A DNA stretch of 64,000 nt from Isoetes taiwanensis (GCA_021234155.1 JAJEKV010000020.1:1374938-1438937); one strand, 5' to 3'. Positions 33,692-44,017 are shown, counted from the stretch's first letter. Notes: generated by a model not told the origin, from the letters alone. Program-made: numbers and translations.

Positions 33692-34042
33692 ATGGGCAGT
33701 TCTGTGCCTCCAAAGGCCCAATCAGATCAGGAACAGGGCGCAAACGCAAGTATGGCAAAGAAATCTGGGCGCATCATCCGCTCCCGCTTGCCTCATTTCT
33801 TACAATCCGTCAATCTGAAATATGTGAAACTGGGTTACCATTATCTGATAACGCATGCATTTTTTCTGCTCATAATCCCCATTGTTCTGGTTGTGGCAGC
33901 AGAGCTGAGCCGAATGGGACCAGAAGACATAGCCCAGCTATGGCACCATCTGCAGTTTAACCTAGTAAGCGTTTTGATCTGTTCAGGTGCTCTGGTTTTT
34001 GGGTCTACTCTGTATTGCATGTCATCGATTTCGGATACATGA
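33692..34042 (+). pseudogene. 3-ketoacyl-CoA synthase N-terminal fragment
   Basis: The frame encodes a KCS (FAE1/CUT1-type) N-terminus: LPHFLQSVNLKYVKLGYHYL, a hydrophobic segment (FFLLIIPIVLVVAAEL), ELSRMGPEDIAQLWHHLQFN and a second hydrophobic segment ending ALVFGSTLYCMS. These are the two membrane helices that anchor KCS in the endoplasmic reticulum for very-long-chain fatty-acid elongation. After 116 codons the frame ends with SSISDT and a stop, exactly where the family continues into the condensing domain. No Cys-His-Asn catalytic part follows. It is a truncated copy, possibly captured between the inverted repeats at 33.5 and 37.4 kb. Confidence 0.85.
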
Positions 34043-34448
34043 ATTTCTTAAGGCCTCAAATTTCTTTTAGTCTATCCTAGTTTACTATTAATCCTTGATC
34101 CTTAATCAAATTTCTTTTAATCCTTGAATACTATTGCCTTCACTTGGGTACGGTTCTCTTATATTGCTCCTACTATTATGTTTCCATTTTTATTTTGAAA
34201 TCAGCGCACAAAGATATTTCTCACCTCATTGTCTACAAGGACTCTGACTGGATAATCGGGTGAATAACTTGATACTTGAAGGCACCAGTGGTCATTTATT
34301 AGCTAGTAAGCTTGTTCTGGAAGGAAATAATGATTTAGCAGCTGTTTTATTGACCATTTTGAATTATTTTCTTAACAAGTAGTCTCATCATGTAATATAA
34401 AACAATTCTAATTCAGATGTTATATTATTGATGCAGTATCTTTGAAGC

Positions 34449-34585
34449 AGGGCTTAGTGGCTTAGTGGTTTTGTTAGTACTGGACAAACAATCTCTATTT
34501 GTAAGGTTTTCTTGGCTGACTAAAGCAGGGTGGTAGGATACTCATAAGCGATAATTGTATCAAGAGTTTGAATCCTATATCAAGC
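34449..34585 (+). repeat. Possible tRNA-derived SINE remnant
   Basis: TGGCTTAGTGG at 34458-34468 fits the Pol III A-box consensus exactly, and AGTTTGAATCC at 34565-34575 fits the B-box with two mismatches. The spacing is larger than in a tRNA. No tail or target duplication is visible, so this is tentative. Confidence 0.25.
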
Positions 34586-34770
34586 AACGCGGATATGGCC
34601 TTCATGATGTTCAGAAATATAGCTAGGTTTACTGTTGCCCTTCTTGTTATTTTGTCTGAAAGCTGTGTGTCATGTTTTCTCAAGAGCAATGTTTATTTGC
34701 AGATGTTAGCAAATGCAAGCTTCGTTGATGTAGTTGCACAAGGCCACACTGATCTGGTATCTTTTATTTG

Positions 34771-35515
34771 AAAATCTCCAGGAAAGTTAATCTTTACATA
34801 CTCCAAGGAGTTTTTGCTGCCAGTTTCTTGAGTTCCTCCGCAATGAGTTATCTCATGCAGAAAATCCGAAGGATGAATTTGTCTACAATGTCTCAGAGGT
34901 AAACAAAAGCTTATTATGGACGTCCAAGTGTAGTTGCAGATCTGCAACAAGAGGAAAGTATTTTGTGTTGGATCCCGGAGGTGTGATTTGCGGGTAAACT
35001 ATCACATTTTGCACATTTGACTGAAACTATGATGCGTTATTTAAAGCTCTGATGTTGCTTTCACTGCATACAATTTTTTTGCTTGACAGCTTTTGGCATT
35101 TAGGACTTTTTCATGTTCGTTGGGGCCTTAGCAATTGCATTGCCCAACATTTATGGCCTCCTTATCTGAAAATCTCCACGAAAGTTAGTCTTTACATACT
35201 CTAAGGAGTTTTTGCTGCGAATTTCTTGAGTTCCTCCGCAATGAGTTATCTCATACAGAAAATTTGAAGGTTGAATTTGTCCACAGTGTCAAATACGTTG
35301 AGCATTCAACAAGAGGTTATTATGGACGTCCAAGTGTAGTTGCAGATCTGCAACAAGAGGAAATTATTTTGTAACTAATTGTTGGATCCCTGGAGGTGTC
35401 ACTACAGGTAAACTATCAAATTTCTCACATTTGACTGAAACTATGATGCGTTATTTAGAGCTATGATGTTGCTTTCACTGCATACAAATTTTTTGCTTGA
35501 CAAATGACCACACAA
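34771..35515 (+). repeat. Direct duplication of a roughly 350-bp segment (period about 395 bp)
   Basis: The segment starting GAAAATCTCCAGGAAAGTTA (about 34771) is repeated from about 35168, through shared blocks TGAGTTCCTCCGCAATGAGT, TTATTATGGACGTCCAAGTG and ACTATGATGCGTTATTTA to TTTTTTGCTTGACA. In one frame both copies read as exon-like pieces (FLEFLRNELS.. and GRPSVVADLQQEE). Small indels break the frames between them, and I cannot name a family. Confidence 0.75.
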
Positions 35516-35551
35516 GCTAAGGTTCGTTTTAGATAGATATACAAAAGAAAG

Positions 35552-35642
35552 GATGTTTGAGGGTTCAAATCCTCTGAATATGTTGATGTTTGAGGGTTCA
35601 AATCCTCAATATGAATATGTTGAAAAGATTTGAACCCTCAAA
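35552..35642. repeat. Cluster of two direct and one inverted B-box-like repeats
   Basis: GATGTTTGAGGGTTCAAATC occurs twice in tandem (from 35553 and from 35586). A perfect 16-bp inverted partner of TTTGAGGGTTCAAATC (35589-35604) lies at 35627-35642. Each contains the perfect Pol III B-box GGTTCAAATCC or its core. It may be debris of a SINE or a tRNA-related sequence. Confidence 0.5.
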
Positions 35643-36023
35643 AAGTATCCTTTAGTGACTAAAAAAGTACCTAAAAAGGTACCCGGGGTAGATGTACTAA
35701 AATTCTATATTTTATTTGATGTGTTTTGTCTAAATAGAATATATCAAGATAAATTTAAGCACTCAAGATTGAACACATTTTTTTTAATAATTGAATAAAA
35801 GCTTAATATTTGAATAAAAAGAATACAAAACAAGATTTTACCCTCTATATTTTATTTGGTGTTGTCTAAATAGAAGGCAAAATGGTGTTAATGATGTTGG
35901 CCACATTTTTTAATAATTGAATAAAATAATATTTGAATAAAAGGAATGCAAAGTGGTGTTAATGAAAATGGTGTTAATGATGTGCGGCATTAGCTAGGAA
36001 AAGTGGTGTTAATGAGAACATTT

Positions 36024-36256
36024 GTTAACGAGAACATTCAGATACTGACTTGTACTAAAGGGAACATGAACCATGATGGCATAGACACAACTTTGGATTC
36101 TACAATATAACCCAAACACTTGATTTATGCATTTGCAAGATCCTCACTGATATTAGACTGTTAACGAGAACATTCAGATACTGACTTGTACTAAAGGGAA
36201 CATGAACCATGATGGCATAGACACAACTTTGGATTCTACATCACTGATATTAGACT
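36024..36256 (+). repeat. Recent tandem duplication, period 136 bp
   Basis: About 81 bp starting GTTAACGAGAACATTCAGAT at 36024 recur essentially unchanged at 36160. The second copy lacks the next 50 or so bases but shares the closing TCACTGATATTAGACT. The near-identity suggests a recent event. Confidence 0.85.
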
Positions 36257-36329
36257 CAATGGTTAGAAACGCAAGCAAATTTGTACATGCATTGCAATAG
36301 AAATTATTCTTAGCCTACATGATAGCAAA

Positions 36330-36611
36330 TTACTCTTTAAACTCCTTGCTAGCCTTGTGATCTATTTGTAACTGCTCCACTCGACTTTCCAAGGAGTGGT
36401 ATGGCACTATCTCCTCATAATTGAATAACTCTTGTCTCCTCGTAGGCTTCGTCGGACGGGAACTGCACCCACATACTTCTATGCATTGCCTCATATAATC
36501 TTCTGGAATGCCATGAAACTTGGCTCCAATCTGCCATACCTTCTTGATGTTATCTAGGGTAGGACATATAGGCAAGTGGCCTAGACACTTGACTTTTTCT
36601 TCTTTTTGCAC
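36330..36611 (-). pseudogene. Possible retroelement integrase zinc-binding fragment
   Basis: A 93-codon minus-strand frame contains IKKVWQIGAKFHGIPEDYMR, then QCIEVCGCSSRPTKP and VEQLQIDHK. The spacing loosely resembles the zinc-binding module of retroviral-type integrases (a helix, then a C-x-C or C-x2-C pair, then a Q-x-D start of the catalytic core). The canonical histidines are not clear. No reverse transcriptase is nearby. Low-confidence reading. Confidence 0.3.
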
Positions 36612-37654
36612 ATGACTTGGAAAGTATCCATACTAACCACTTCATATGATTTTCTTTTATAGGTTGGATGGAATTGGTTTAACCCTTCCTCGCAGATCCG
36701 AGGAGAGCGACAAGTCCTCTCCTCTGCTATTGCATTATTGTATGCACTGTGGCTTTCTCATAACAAGGCCAAGGGTTTATGATTCATATGTATCAAAACA
36801 CTTGTCACATTTATCAAGTACTTGAGTTTGCTTACATTTATCAAATACTTAAGTTTGTTCTTTCATGTTACATTTATCATTTACTTAAGTTTGTTTCTTT
36901 TTTTCTTTTGGTCTCTTGCATGTACGACGGAAGAATATTTAACAAAGACAAAGGTTATGCAATAGAGATTATGTAGAGCATAGTGCCATGATGCAACATA
37001 ATAGAGTGCAACTTACGCACTATCGAGTTTCTAACTGCATGTGGAAACCTAACCTATTTTCCTCCTCATGTGGAAACCTAACCTGTTTTCCTCCTCCTGT
37101 GGAAACCCTTCCTTCTCCTGTGGAAACCCTTCCCGGTTTCCACTCAAAATTTGAATTTTGATCAAATTTTGAGTGACGTGCGCTCGATGGACGTGCGCCT
37201 TAATGTCGGGCGTCCGTGTGGAAAGGCGTGAGCCATAAAGGCTCACGTGTGTAAATATTTAAAAAAAAAATAATTTTGTGGAAACCCTTCCGGCTTTCCA
37301 CGGAAACCCTTCAGGCTTTATCCGTGGAAACCCATGGAAACCCGGAAGGGTTTCCATTAAAACCCGGAAGGGTTTCCGTGGGAGGCCAACCCAAATCGGG
37401 CGTACTTAGAACCATCGTTTTATGAAAGGTCCCTAACAATTAATATAAACTCTAAAAGAAGATCTTTTCCTTTTGCCAATGATTAAAATGGATAAAAATC
37501 TAAGTTTTGATTAAAACCTTTTTTTTTCCTAACCAAAATTTTGTAAAAAGCATTTGCGAATATAATAGGGAGAGGATTCCCTTTAAAAAAAGTCCCTTTT
37601 GTCTTTTTCAAATATAAATATAATACAATACCGTCAATTAGCAAAAAACGAAAA

Positions 37655-38125
37655 AGAAAACCCCCCCCCCCAGAGAGAGAATAGAATAGAATAGGTTTTT
37701 AGCGTCCACGGAGACCAATTGGCCTATGGGACCCAAACAAAGAGAGAGCAGCAAGCATATTACTGACAGGATTAAAAAACCCCCGCCCCGAAGGGTTTTC
37801 GAGGGAAAAACCTTAGCAGTAATAAGCATGCTGGCACACTGTACAATTGCATAGGACAGTTCAAGACCGTCCCGTAGAACACAAACGCGTCCGAGCATCC
37901 ATAACCTCCTGGAGGTATGACCCCAACAAACCCACTGACGCCGTAGTCAATAACTGATGCAACGGCTGGCCAGGCACTAGTAGTCGAACATACCTCTCTC
38001 GGATATGAGCAAATGCCGGGCAGTTCTGGAGGGTATGACATTCATCCTCAATCGCGCCCTGGTGGCAACACTGGCAAAGCCTTTGCTCTCGTGCTTCCCG
38101 AGCCCAACTCCATACCATGACATGA
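37655..38125 (-). mobile_element. 5'-truncated LINE: C-terminal zinc knuckle, 3' UTR and (TATTC)n tail
   Basis: On the minus strand, CQCCHQGAIEDECHTLQNCP has the C-x2-C, His and Cys arrangement of the zinc-knuckle tail (zf-RVT type) of plant LINE ORF2. It is followed by AFAHIRERYVRLL and a stop at 37861. The 3' UTR contains the GGGATTAAAAAACCCC-type hairpin also seen at 6.8 kb. The element ends with GGTCTCCGTGGACGCTAAAA and a TATTC-repeat tail (plus strand GAATAGAATAG at 37679-37692). Endonuclease and reverse transcriptase are absent. Confidence 0.75.
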
Positions 38126-39074
38126 ACACATGTACAATGCTACACAAATAAAGAAATACAAAGTGCATATTGGACAAGATATGGTTCGTATCCCATTTCT
38201 TGTTATCTTTCATATCCTTGTGTAATAACCATATACACATAATGTATGGATAGGTGCTACATATTCACATTATTACTGAGAGAATTCCTAACCAACTTAA
38301 AGGACTATTTCCAACTAAAACGTGCTTAACTTGAAAGACATTTAGAAGATAGAATAAAGGACTTCTTCAACTTATCAGATTACCAATGATCATTAACTAA
38401 CTTCTCTACCTTATCACATTATCAATGATCATTAACTAACTTCTCTAGCTTGTCGTACAAAAACTTTTGTGGTGCTTTTGTTTAAGGGTGCTTTTTGTGC
38501 CCTTAAACAATATTAGATAAGGAAGCAAAAACAAAAGAATAAGCTTTAGGGCTGACAAACTTAGTTGTAGCCATCAAACAGAAGGACTTAAGCCTTTGCA
38601 ATCTGTCTGACGGCGGAATTAGTGGGAAATTGGAATAACAACTTCATAAAGAAAACTCGAAGATGAGAACATCCCAAATTATGCACATAATAGATAGATA
38701 GATATTATTTTAACATCCACGAGGATCCTACAGTGGTAAGAACCCCCTCCACCCCCTCCACCGCTAGCACATTTTAGAATATCACAAACTTTATTGCACG
38801 AGAACATATTCTATACATTTTGAGATATTCCAATGATACTAGTTCAGCAAAAAAATCCATAATGCTAATGAGAGTCCTTCAAGGTCTTTTGTTCAAGTCT
38901 AAATATCCTCAATTTTGTGTAATAAACGACATCATATGATACAAAATGTCCTCCTTTCTTTGTCAAAGCTTAACATCAATTATACGTGTAACTTCTTCCA
39001 CCTCTTTTCAGCTGGCAAAGTACATAAGCTTGATGTGCATCACTCTGCAGCATTGGCCCAGGAAATACTTTGGG

Positions 39075-39790
39075 TTCCCCCTTAAACCCCCTTTGGTTTG
39101 GGTGCGCATATTAATACAAACCATTGCATTCCACACTTAAAAATAAAATTCCCTCTTAAACCCCCTTTGGTTTGGGTGCGCATATTAATACAAACCATTG
39201 CATTCCACACTTAAAAATAAAATTCCCCCTTAAACCCCTTTGGTTTGAGTGCATATTCACACGGGGGGTGACTCCGGGCATCGAGAGCTGTTGGATGGGC
39301 ATATATGCCTTTTATTCCTCGATCTAGACCGTACATAGAGATCCTCGTTTGTGGGGTATGCCTGTACAAGTTTTGGTATACTGTATAACACAGTTTGCGA
39401 AATACTATAAGATTTGAGACAATGTACTATATGGTGTTGATTTTGTACATGTATAACATGATTTTAGGGGCTCTCGCCGCCCTACGTCACCCCCCGTGTG
39501 AATATGCACTCAAACCAAAGGGGGTTTAAGGGGGAATTTTATTTTTAAGTGTGGAATGCAATGGTTTGTATTAATATGCGCACCCAAACCAAAGGGGGTT
39601 TAAGAGGGAATTTTATTTTTAAGTGTGGAATGCAATGGTTTGTATTAATTAATGAATAGAATAGAATAGAATAGTTTTTTTAACGTCCATGAAGACCAAT
39701 AGGTCATGGGACCCATACAATGTTAATGGTAGTTATGTGTTGATAGGTATACTAAAAAAAAAATTTGGCCCTTCGGCCCTAACAAAGGAG
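39075..39790. mobile_element. Nested 'Russian-doll' MITE of the CCCCCTTTGGTTTG family, copy 3
   Basis: On the left the arm TTAAACCCCCTTTGGTTTGG plus GTGCGCATATTAATACAAAC and CATTGCATTCCACACTTAAA appears as consecutive units at about 39075-39149 and 39150-39223. A full MITE core follows (39224-39537, bounded by ATTCACACGGGGGGTGACTC and GTCACCCCCCGTGTGAATAT). The mirrored arms then follow on the right (39538-39612 and 39613-39652). The outer right arm continues at 39715 after a 60-bp LINE-tail insertion, to GGCCCTTCGGCCCTAAC at about 39785. The whole is a several-hundred-bp palindrome. Confidence 0.75.
39654..39714 (-). mobile_element. 60-bp LINE 3' tail inserted in the MITE arm
   Basis: GAATAGAATAGAATAGAATAG, then a T run and AACGTCCATGAAGACCAATA, matches the 3' end and tail of the truncated LINE at 37.66 kb. 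It interrupts an arm sequence (TTAATTAATG / AATGTTAATGG) that is continuous in MITE copy 2. Confidence 0.7.
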
Positions 39791-39796
39791 GAAAAC

Positions 39797-40745
39797 TTTA
39801 ATGGCCTTAGGAATTGTGTAAAGATTGATGAAAAAAATAGAAAAGCATTTAATACAAACCAAACACTTGCATAATTTTCATCATATAATTATTATGTGAG
39901 AATTGATAGATAGATAGATAGGTATTTTTAAATCACACCACTAGGCAGCGTCCAATTGGACATGTGACAATAGTACAATAGAGATATCAACATATTGCCA
40001 CAATTTATTGAACTTACATGGCATAGCAAATACTGTAGCGTCATTATAAACATATTGAATATGCATGGCATAGCGAATACTGTAGCATCAAACATTCACT
40101 GTAGTGTGAAATATCTATACTACCATAACAAGTATGCAAAGTAAACATTACCAACAAGTGGAATATGAAGCACGAAAAAGGCAAGCAATGCAATAGGACA
40201 TGCACGACATTTATCTACGAATGCTTATAAATTTGGTAGCGTAAATCAGATTAATGAAAACAATGCATGCCAGACTAAAATACCAAAGAAGATTGTTTAA
40301 CACCCAAAAGAATAAATATTTCAAAATGTGGTATTCCTACTAGATCTCAGAAACATGTACCAGGTTCTACATTAAATAGCAAGATAAAGGAAAAAATGGG
40401 TAATAGAGAGTTGAAGCCCTGATCTTGCATGTTAACAGGATTTTCTTCAGCATCAGTCACGTAAAATACATTCATTTTAAAATACATTCATTTCCATGGA
40501 TCGTGCATGATAACATTGGCGCGGGTTACGCACAACCCATTTTCTCAAAACATATGTCTCGCTTCTAATAACAAACCCACTCTATCTGAACACACAATTT
40601 CACCCTCACGCCCTGAATATACCAAGGCAAGGGTTACAATTTTTAAACTGACAGAGGAATGAAAATGATATAAATGGAATCCTAGATACCTCAGAGATGC
40701 AGTGCTCTATTGCAGCTTCTAGGCATTTTATTTGCCCTTTGTTGT
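39797..40745. other. No gene recognised; GATA microsatellite at its left
   Basis: A (GATA)n run lies at about 39906-39921. The rest is AT-rich with no exon or terminal repeat I can support. Confidence 0.4.
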
Positions 40746-40970
40746 TTAGACTCAGAATTTATGGTTCAGCCAAGATTTATGGTTCAGCCAAGATTTCATG
40801 GTGCACCCATCAAGATATCTGATGTAATAGTCCTGAGATACAAACAGCACTAGTAAGTGTGAGACAGCTAAAAAGCAACCAACATCTAACTTGGAAATTA
40901 TTCTAAGTGCACTTTCTTCCTCTAATCCGAACAAAGCAAAAGCAAACATCAACAGAAGCTTTGCAATACT

Positions 40971-41052
40971 TTGGTGCCCAGTACAGGAAAAAAAAACATA
41001 CTTGGCAAGCATGGTGTCCAGTACAAAACAAAACGTACTTGGTAAGCATAGG
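40971..41052 (+). repeat. 41-bp imperfect tandem repeat
   Basis: TGGTGCCCAGTACAGG..AAACATACTTGGCAAGCA is followed directly by TGGTGTCCAGTACAAA..AAACGTACTTGGTAAGCA. No coding meaning is recognised. Confidence 0.7.
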
Positions 41053-41291
41053 TCTGTCACAAGAATGAACATTCACAATAGAATAAATCTCAGATGCAAA
41101 GTCTGGAGCATTCGATGAGAAGCTCACGGCAGCAACAAAAACCCTAACATGCAGAAACACAAAACATAAAGCCATTCATTTACCAGCTTCAATAGGCTTT
41201 TCGCATTTCTGTAGCAGACAAGCAGACCATGACATGGGTGCCAAATTAGATTACTGAGTTATTGAATAAGTCTGACATTCTTTCCACATAC

Positions 41292-41540
41292 CTGAAGAGG
41301 TGAAAGTTTAGCCTTATCAAACTGTTCTTCTGTCGGATAATCTTCTGTCAGATTTTGACATACTTTAACATCAGAAAGGCAGCTTCTAATCTTTTCGACC
41401 CTTCTCTGGAGCCAAGTGGAATAATCTCCAAGCCTGTAATCTTTGAAACCTTTGCCAGAAAGGGCATGGCCGGCGCCTTTGTTTGTGACAACGAAAGCAA
41501 ATACCGTGAAGCAAAACAAGAGTAAAATGAGGATGAACAT
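41292..41540 (-). CDS. Tetraspanin fragment: third membrane helix and large extracellular loop (partial)
   Basis: The minus-strand exon starts at ATG 41540 with [20 protein letters not shown] (third transmembrane helix). It continues with plant tetraspanin loop signatures [27 protein letters not shown] and DKAKLSPLQ, ending at a donor (CTTCAG then GTATGTGG) exactly where plant tetraspanin genes usually break before the GCC motif exon. The first two helices are missing upstream, and no GCCKPP or fourth-helix exon is recognisable downstream. Tetraspanins organise plasma-membrane microdomains; this copy looks truncated at both ends and is probably non-functional. Confidence 0.75.
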
Positions 41541-41898
41541 AAACCCGGATGGGAGAAAATGTAAGCTCGCCGTTTTGATTGATCATGCTATTCCGGCCGA
41601 AAAATCAAGGGCACCCTAAAATACCCCAGTGGAAGAGTGGAACCCTAAAGCAAAACCTCTCGAGATTTGAATGCGATGAATCGAGGTTTTTTTTTTTAAG
41701 GGGTTAAACCATTGGCAAGTGCCATAAAAAATAAGAAATGCGTATGCGCACTCTAGATGTACGCATTAGTACATCCACGACAATACACCACGAAATCATA
41801 TAAAAACCTTAGGGAAAAACGTACAAAAATACAAAAGCAACCCCCTGTTATAATGCTAGATATAGATCTCATGTTTGAGGTGCTCACGGTTAAAGCAG

Positions 41899-43918
41899 TT
41901 ATGGATAGGTGATGGCCTCGTGTTTTATGAAGGATGGTAAACTCTTCCGCATTTCAGAGAGGAAATAAAAAATGTAATCAAACTGTTGTTCTACAGTAAG
42001 CTCAAGAACTGACTGCAGCTGCAGAACAATGATGAGAATTATAAAGATGGTGGACAAGTACCTATAATATTCAAAATTCAAAAAGAACTGCATGAAGTTG
42101 AAAGGAATGACAAGAATTAATAATACCAAAAGCTTTAATGTTTGAGCCCATATCACACGCACACCATATTCATATCCAAGTATGAAGCAGCTAATCATGA
42201 GCCTTCCTCTCTCTCTTCTTAGCTTTTTATAGATTTAACATGACTTCCATCTTGAAACTAGTAACAACAAACTGTAGATGAAAGGGTCAAGAATTACCTG
42301 AATGCAGCTATCTCGAAGGATAATAGAAATTGCAACCGTCTCAGAGTCCATCGCATTACAAAGCAATTTTAAAGCTTGGTCATCCAAATATGTTTCCATT
42401 ATTATAGCTCTATTTGTTGCCACAACACGATAAATTCCCAAATCGGCAGCCATTCTTTTTATAAAAACGGTCTTTAGAAGCATCTAATGAATGTGAAAAA
42501 ATAGCCAAATGAGATCAGCATTAATTTAGTCCACCCTATAATATTTCTGATTATACCTCAATTGGAAGTAACTGCTTTGCGGCATTTGTGGTAAATGACA
42601 TAAGAGCATATATACTCTCTTCAGCAGATTGTAAGGCACCACCAATCAACTTTTCAGTCTCAGGTATAGAACATGCATATGCACTTAGACATGTACTTCA
42701 GACTTCAGTAGACCGTAATACACACCTGGCCCTAATTACTGTTATTTTACTCTAAAATTATAGCAAGCAATTCTTCCATCTCTCTTTCCGCCGCTTACAT
42801 TATTTCCTCCGCCTTTCCACTGCTTCCATTCTTTCTGCTGCTTCCATTCAGATGGGCGACTTGCAGATGGGATAATTATCTGTTTCAATGGCTTTTGGCT
42901 ATGGCGACGGTGTACCCGGTGGTTCCACCATTACACTAGGTCTGTAACCGATCTCCATGTTCGGTGGATTAAATGCCATGTTCGGCTCAGCATGGATTTG
43001 TTCAGCTCGCTTCAAGGGCCGCTTCAAGATTTTGTTTGTGCCGCTTCAAGGACCTGCTTCCAGACTTTCAGACTTGCTTCGACTGCAAATGGGCGATGCT
43101 TCTATTCTGGCCAAAAAATCTTGCTCAAGGCTCAAGGCAACATCTTGCTTCTATTCTGGCCAGAAATCACTCTGAAACAAGCCATCTACACTGATTTTGC
43201 CCGTAAATGATTTTCCTTCCTTCAACCTTCAATGATCTATGAAAAAACGCAGAAATAAACCTTTTTCCTTCTTCTTATCACCGGGTTGAAAGGAAAAAAA
43301 AAACCCTCTGCTGTTCGTAATCAGGGCCAGGGTGTGAATTATGTCCCGTAATTCACGGGAGCAGGGCATCACGCCCTGGTAGGGCTTCTCGGCGCCGCCC
43401 ATCGGCCGCCTCGGCTGGCGGCACCACCTTGAAGCCCTACGGGGCATAATGCCTCTGCTCCTGTGAATTACGTAGTCCATAATATTCTAGCTTTTGTAGG
43501 TACCTGGACATCTTTAAACTCTAGCTGCGGAATACTATGGTAGTCAACCTGCCAGAGCATGCAGAAACTCTTTTAATTCCTGAATATGGTTATAACATTA
43601 TGCCCATTACATAACGTACATAAGTAACGCAAAAAAAAAAAGTGAAAAAAACAAGAATATTGATTTCCCACTGGAAGAAGATATACTTGAAGCTTCCAAA
43701 ACTAGATCAACTACATGTTTTATAAGCTGGCACTACAGAAGTATAACCTTAGAAAGAGCGTCGAAAAGCATTTCAGCATACAAGTCAACTCCAATTTTTT
43801 TAAGATCACCGCTCTGTCTTTCTCCAAAGACATTACCAATTCCACGAATGCCCATGTCCCTTTCTGCCACCTGGAATCCTTGTCCAAGTTCACAGCACTC
43901 TTCAATTGCTGCAAGCCT
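41899..43918 (-). CDS. Transcription-repair coupling factor (TRCF/Mfd-like) C-terminus, five exons, 5' part missing
   Basis: Exons in transcription order, all phase 0: 43748-43918 (CELGQGFQVAERDMGIRGIG..EMLFDALSK), 43504-43548 (VDYHSIPQLEFKDVQ), about 42557-42697 (LQSAEESIYALMSF), 42298-42483 (KRMAADLGIYRVV) and 41899-42012 (VEQQFDYIFYFLSEMRKSLP, ending TAA). The order and motifs match the end of plant plastid TRCF, covering the last helicase helices and the regulatory C-terminal domain. TRCF is a RecG-like translocase that removes stalled RNA polymerase during DNA repair. The third exon lacks a clear acceptor (a TGA precedes it in frame), and no helicase motifs are recognisable upstream before the next gene at 47.4 kb. 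A GC-rich foldback sits in its third intron. It is probably a truncated duplicate, although the visible frames are intact. Confidence 0.75.
43336..43487. mobile_element. GC-rich foldback MITE inside the TRCF-like gene
   Basis: CGTAATTCACGGGAGCAG (43347 on) is mirrored by CTGCTCCTGTGAATTACG (to 43472). The pairing extends inward through GGGCAT and TAGGGCTTC and outward through GAATTATG / CATAATATTC. The loop is a CGGCGCCGCC-type GC-rich block. Confidence 0.75.
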
Positions 43919-43973
43919 CTGCTATAGACAGCCATGTAATATTATTAATGATCGTTCTAAATATAGAAAGCAT

Positions 43974-44016
43974 AGAATAGAATAGATTTTTTTAACGTCC
44001 ACGGAGACCAATAGAT
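43974..44016 (-). mobile_element. LINE 3' tail remnant
   Basis: AGAATAGAATAGATTTTTTT then AACGTCCACGGAGACCAATA matches the 3' end of the LINE at 37.66 kb. It is another extremely 5'-truncated copy, abutting the AT-rich element that follows. Confidence 0.65.
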
Positions 44017-44017
44017 G

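Larger units (their letters stand above)
33467..37400. mobile_element. Possible 3.9-kb TIR element with GGAAACCCTTCCGG subterminal repeats
   Basis: The left side (33467-33610) begins CCCGATTCGGGTTAG and carries GGAAACCCTTCCG / CGGAAGGGTTTCC words. The right side (37040-37400), read in reverse, begins CCCGATTTGGGTTGG and carries the same words many times. Both then contain a CACTCAWAA-type word next to GACGT motifs. This is the arrangement expected for the two ends of one DNA transposon. Inside are a KCS fragment and a possible integrase fragment. I could not find a target-site duplication, so two separate insertions in opposite orientation remain possible. Confidence 0.45.
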
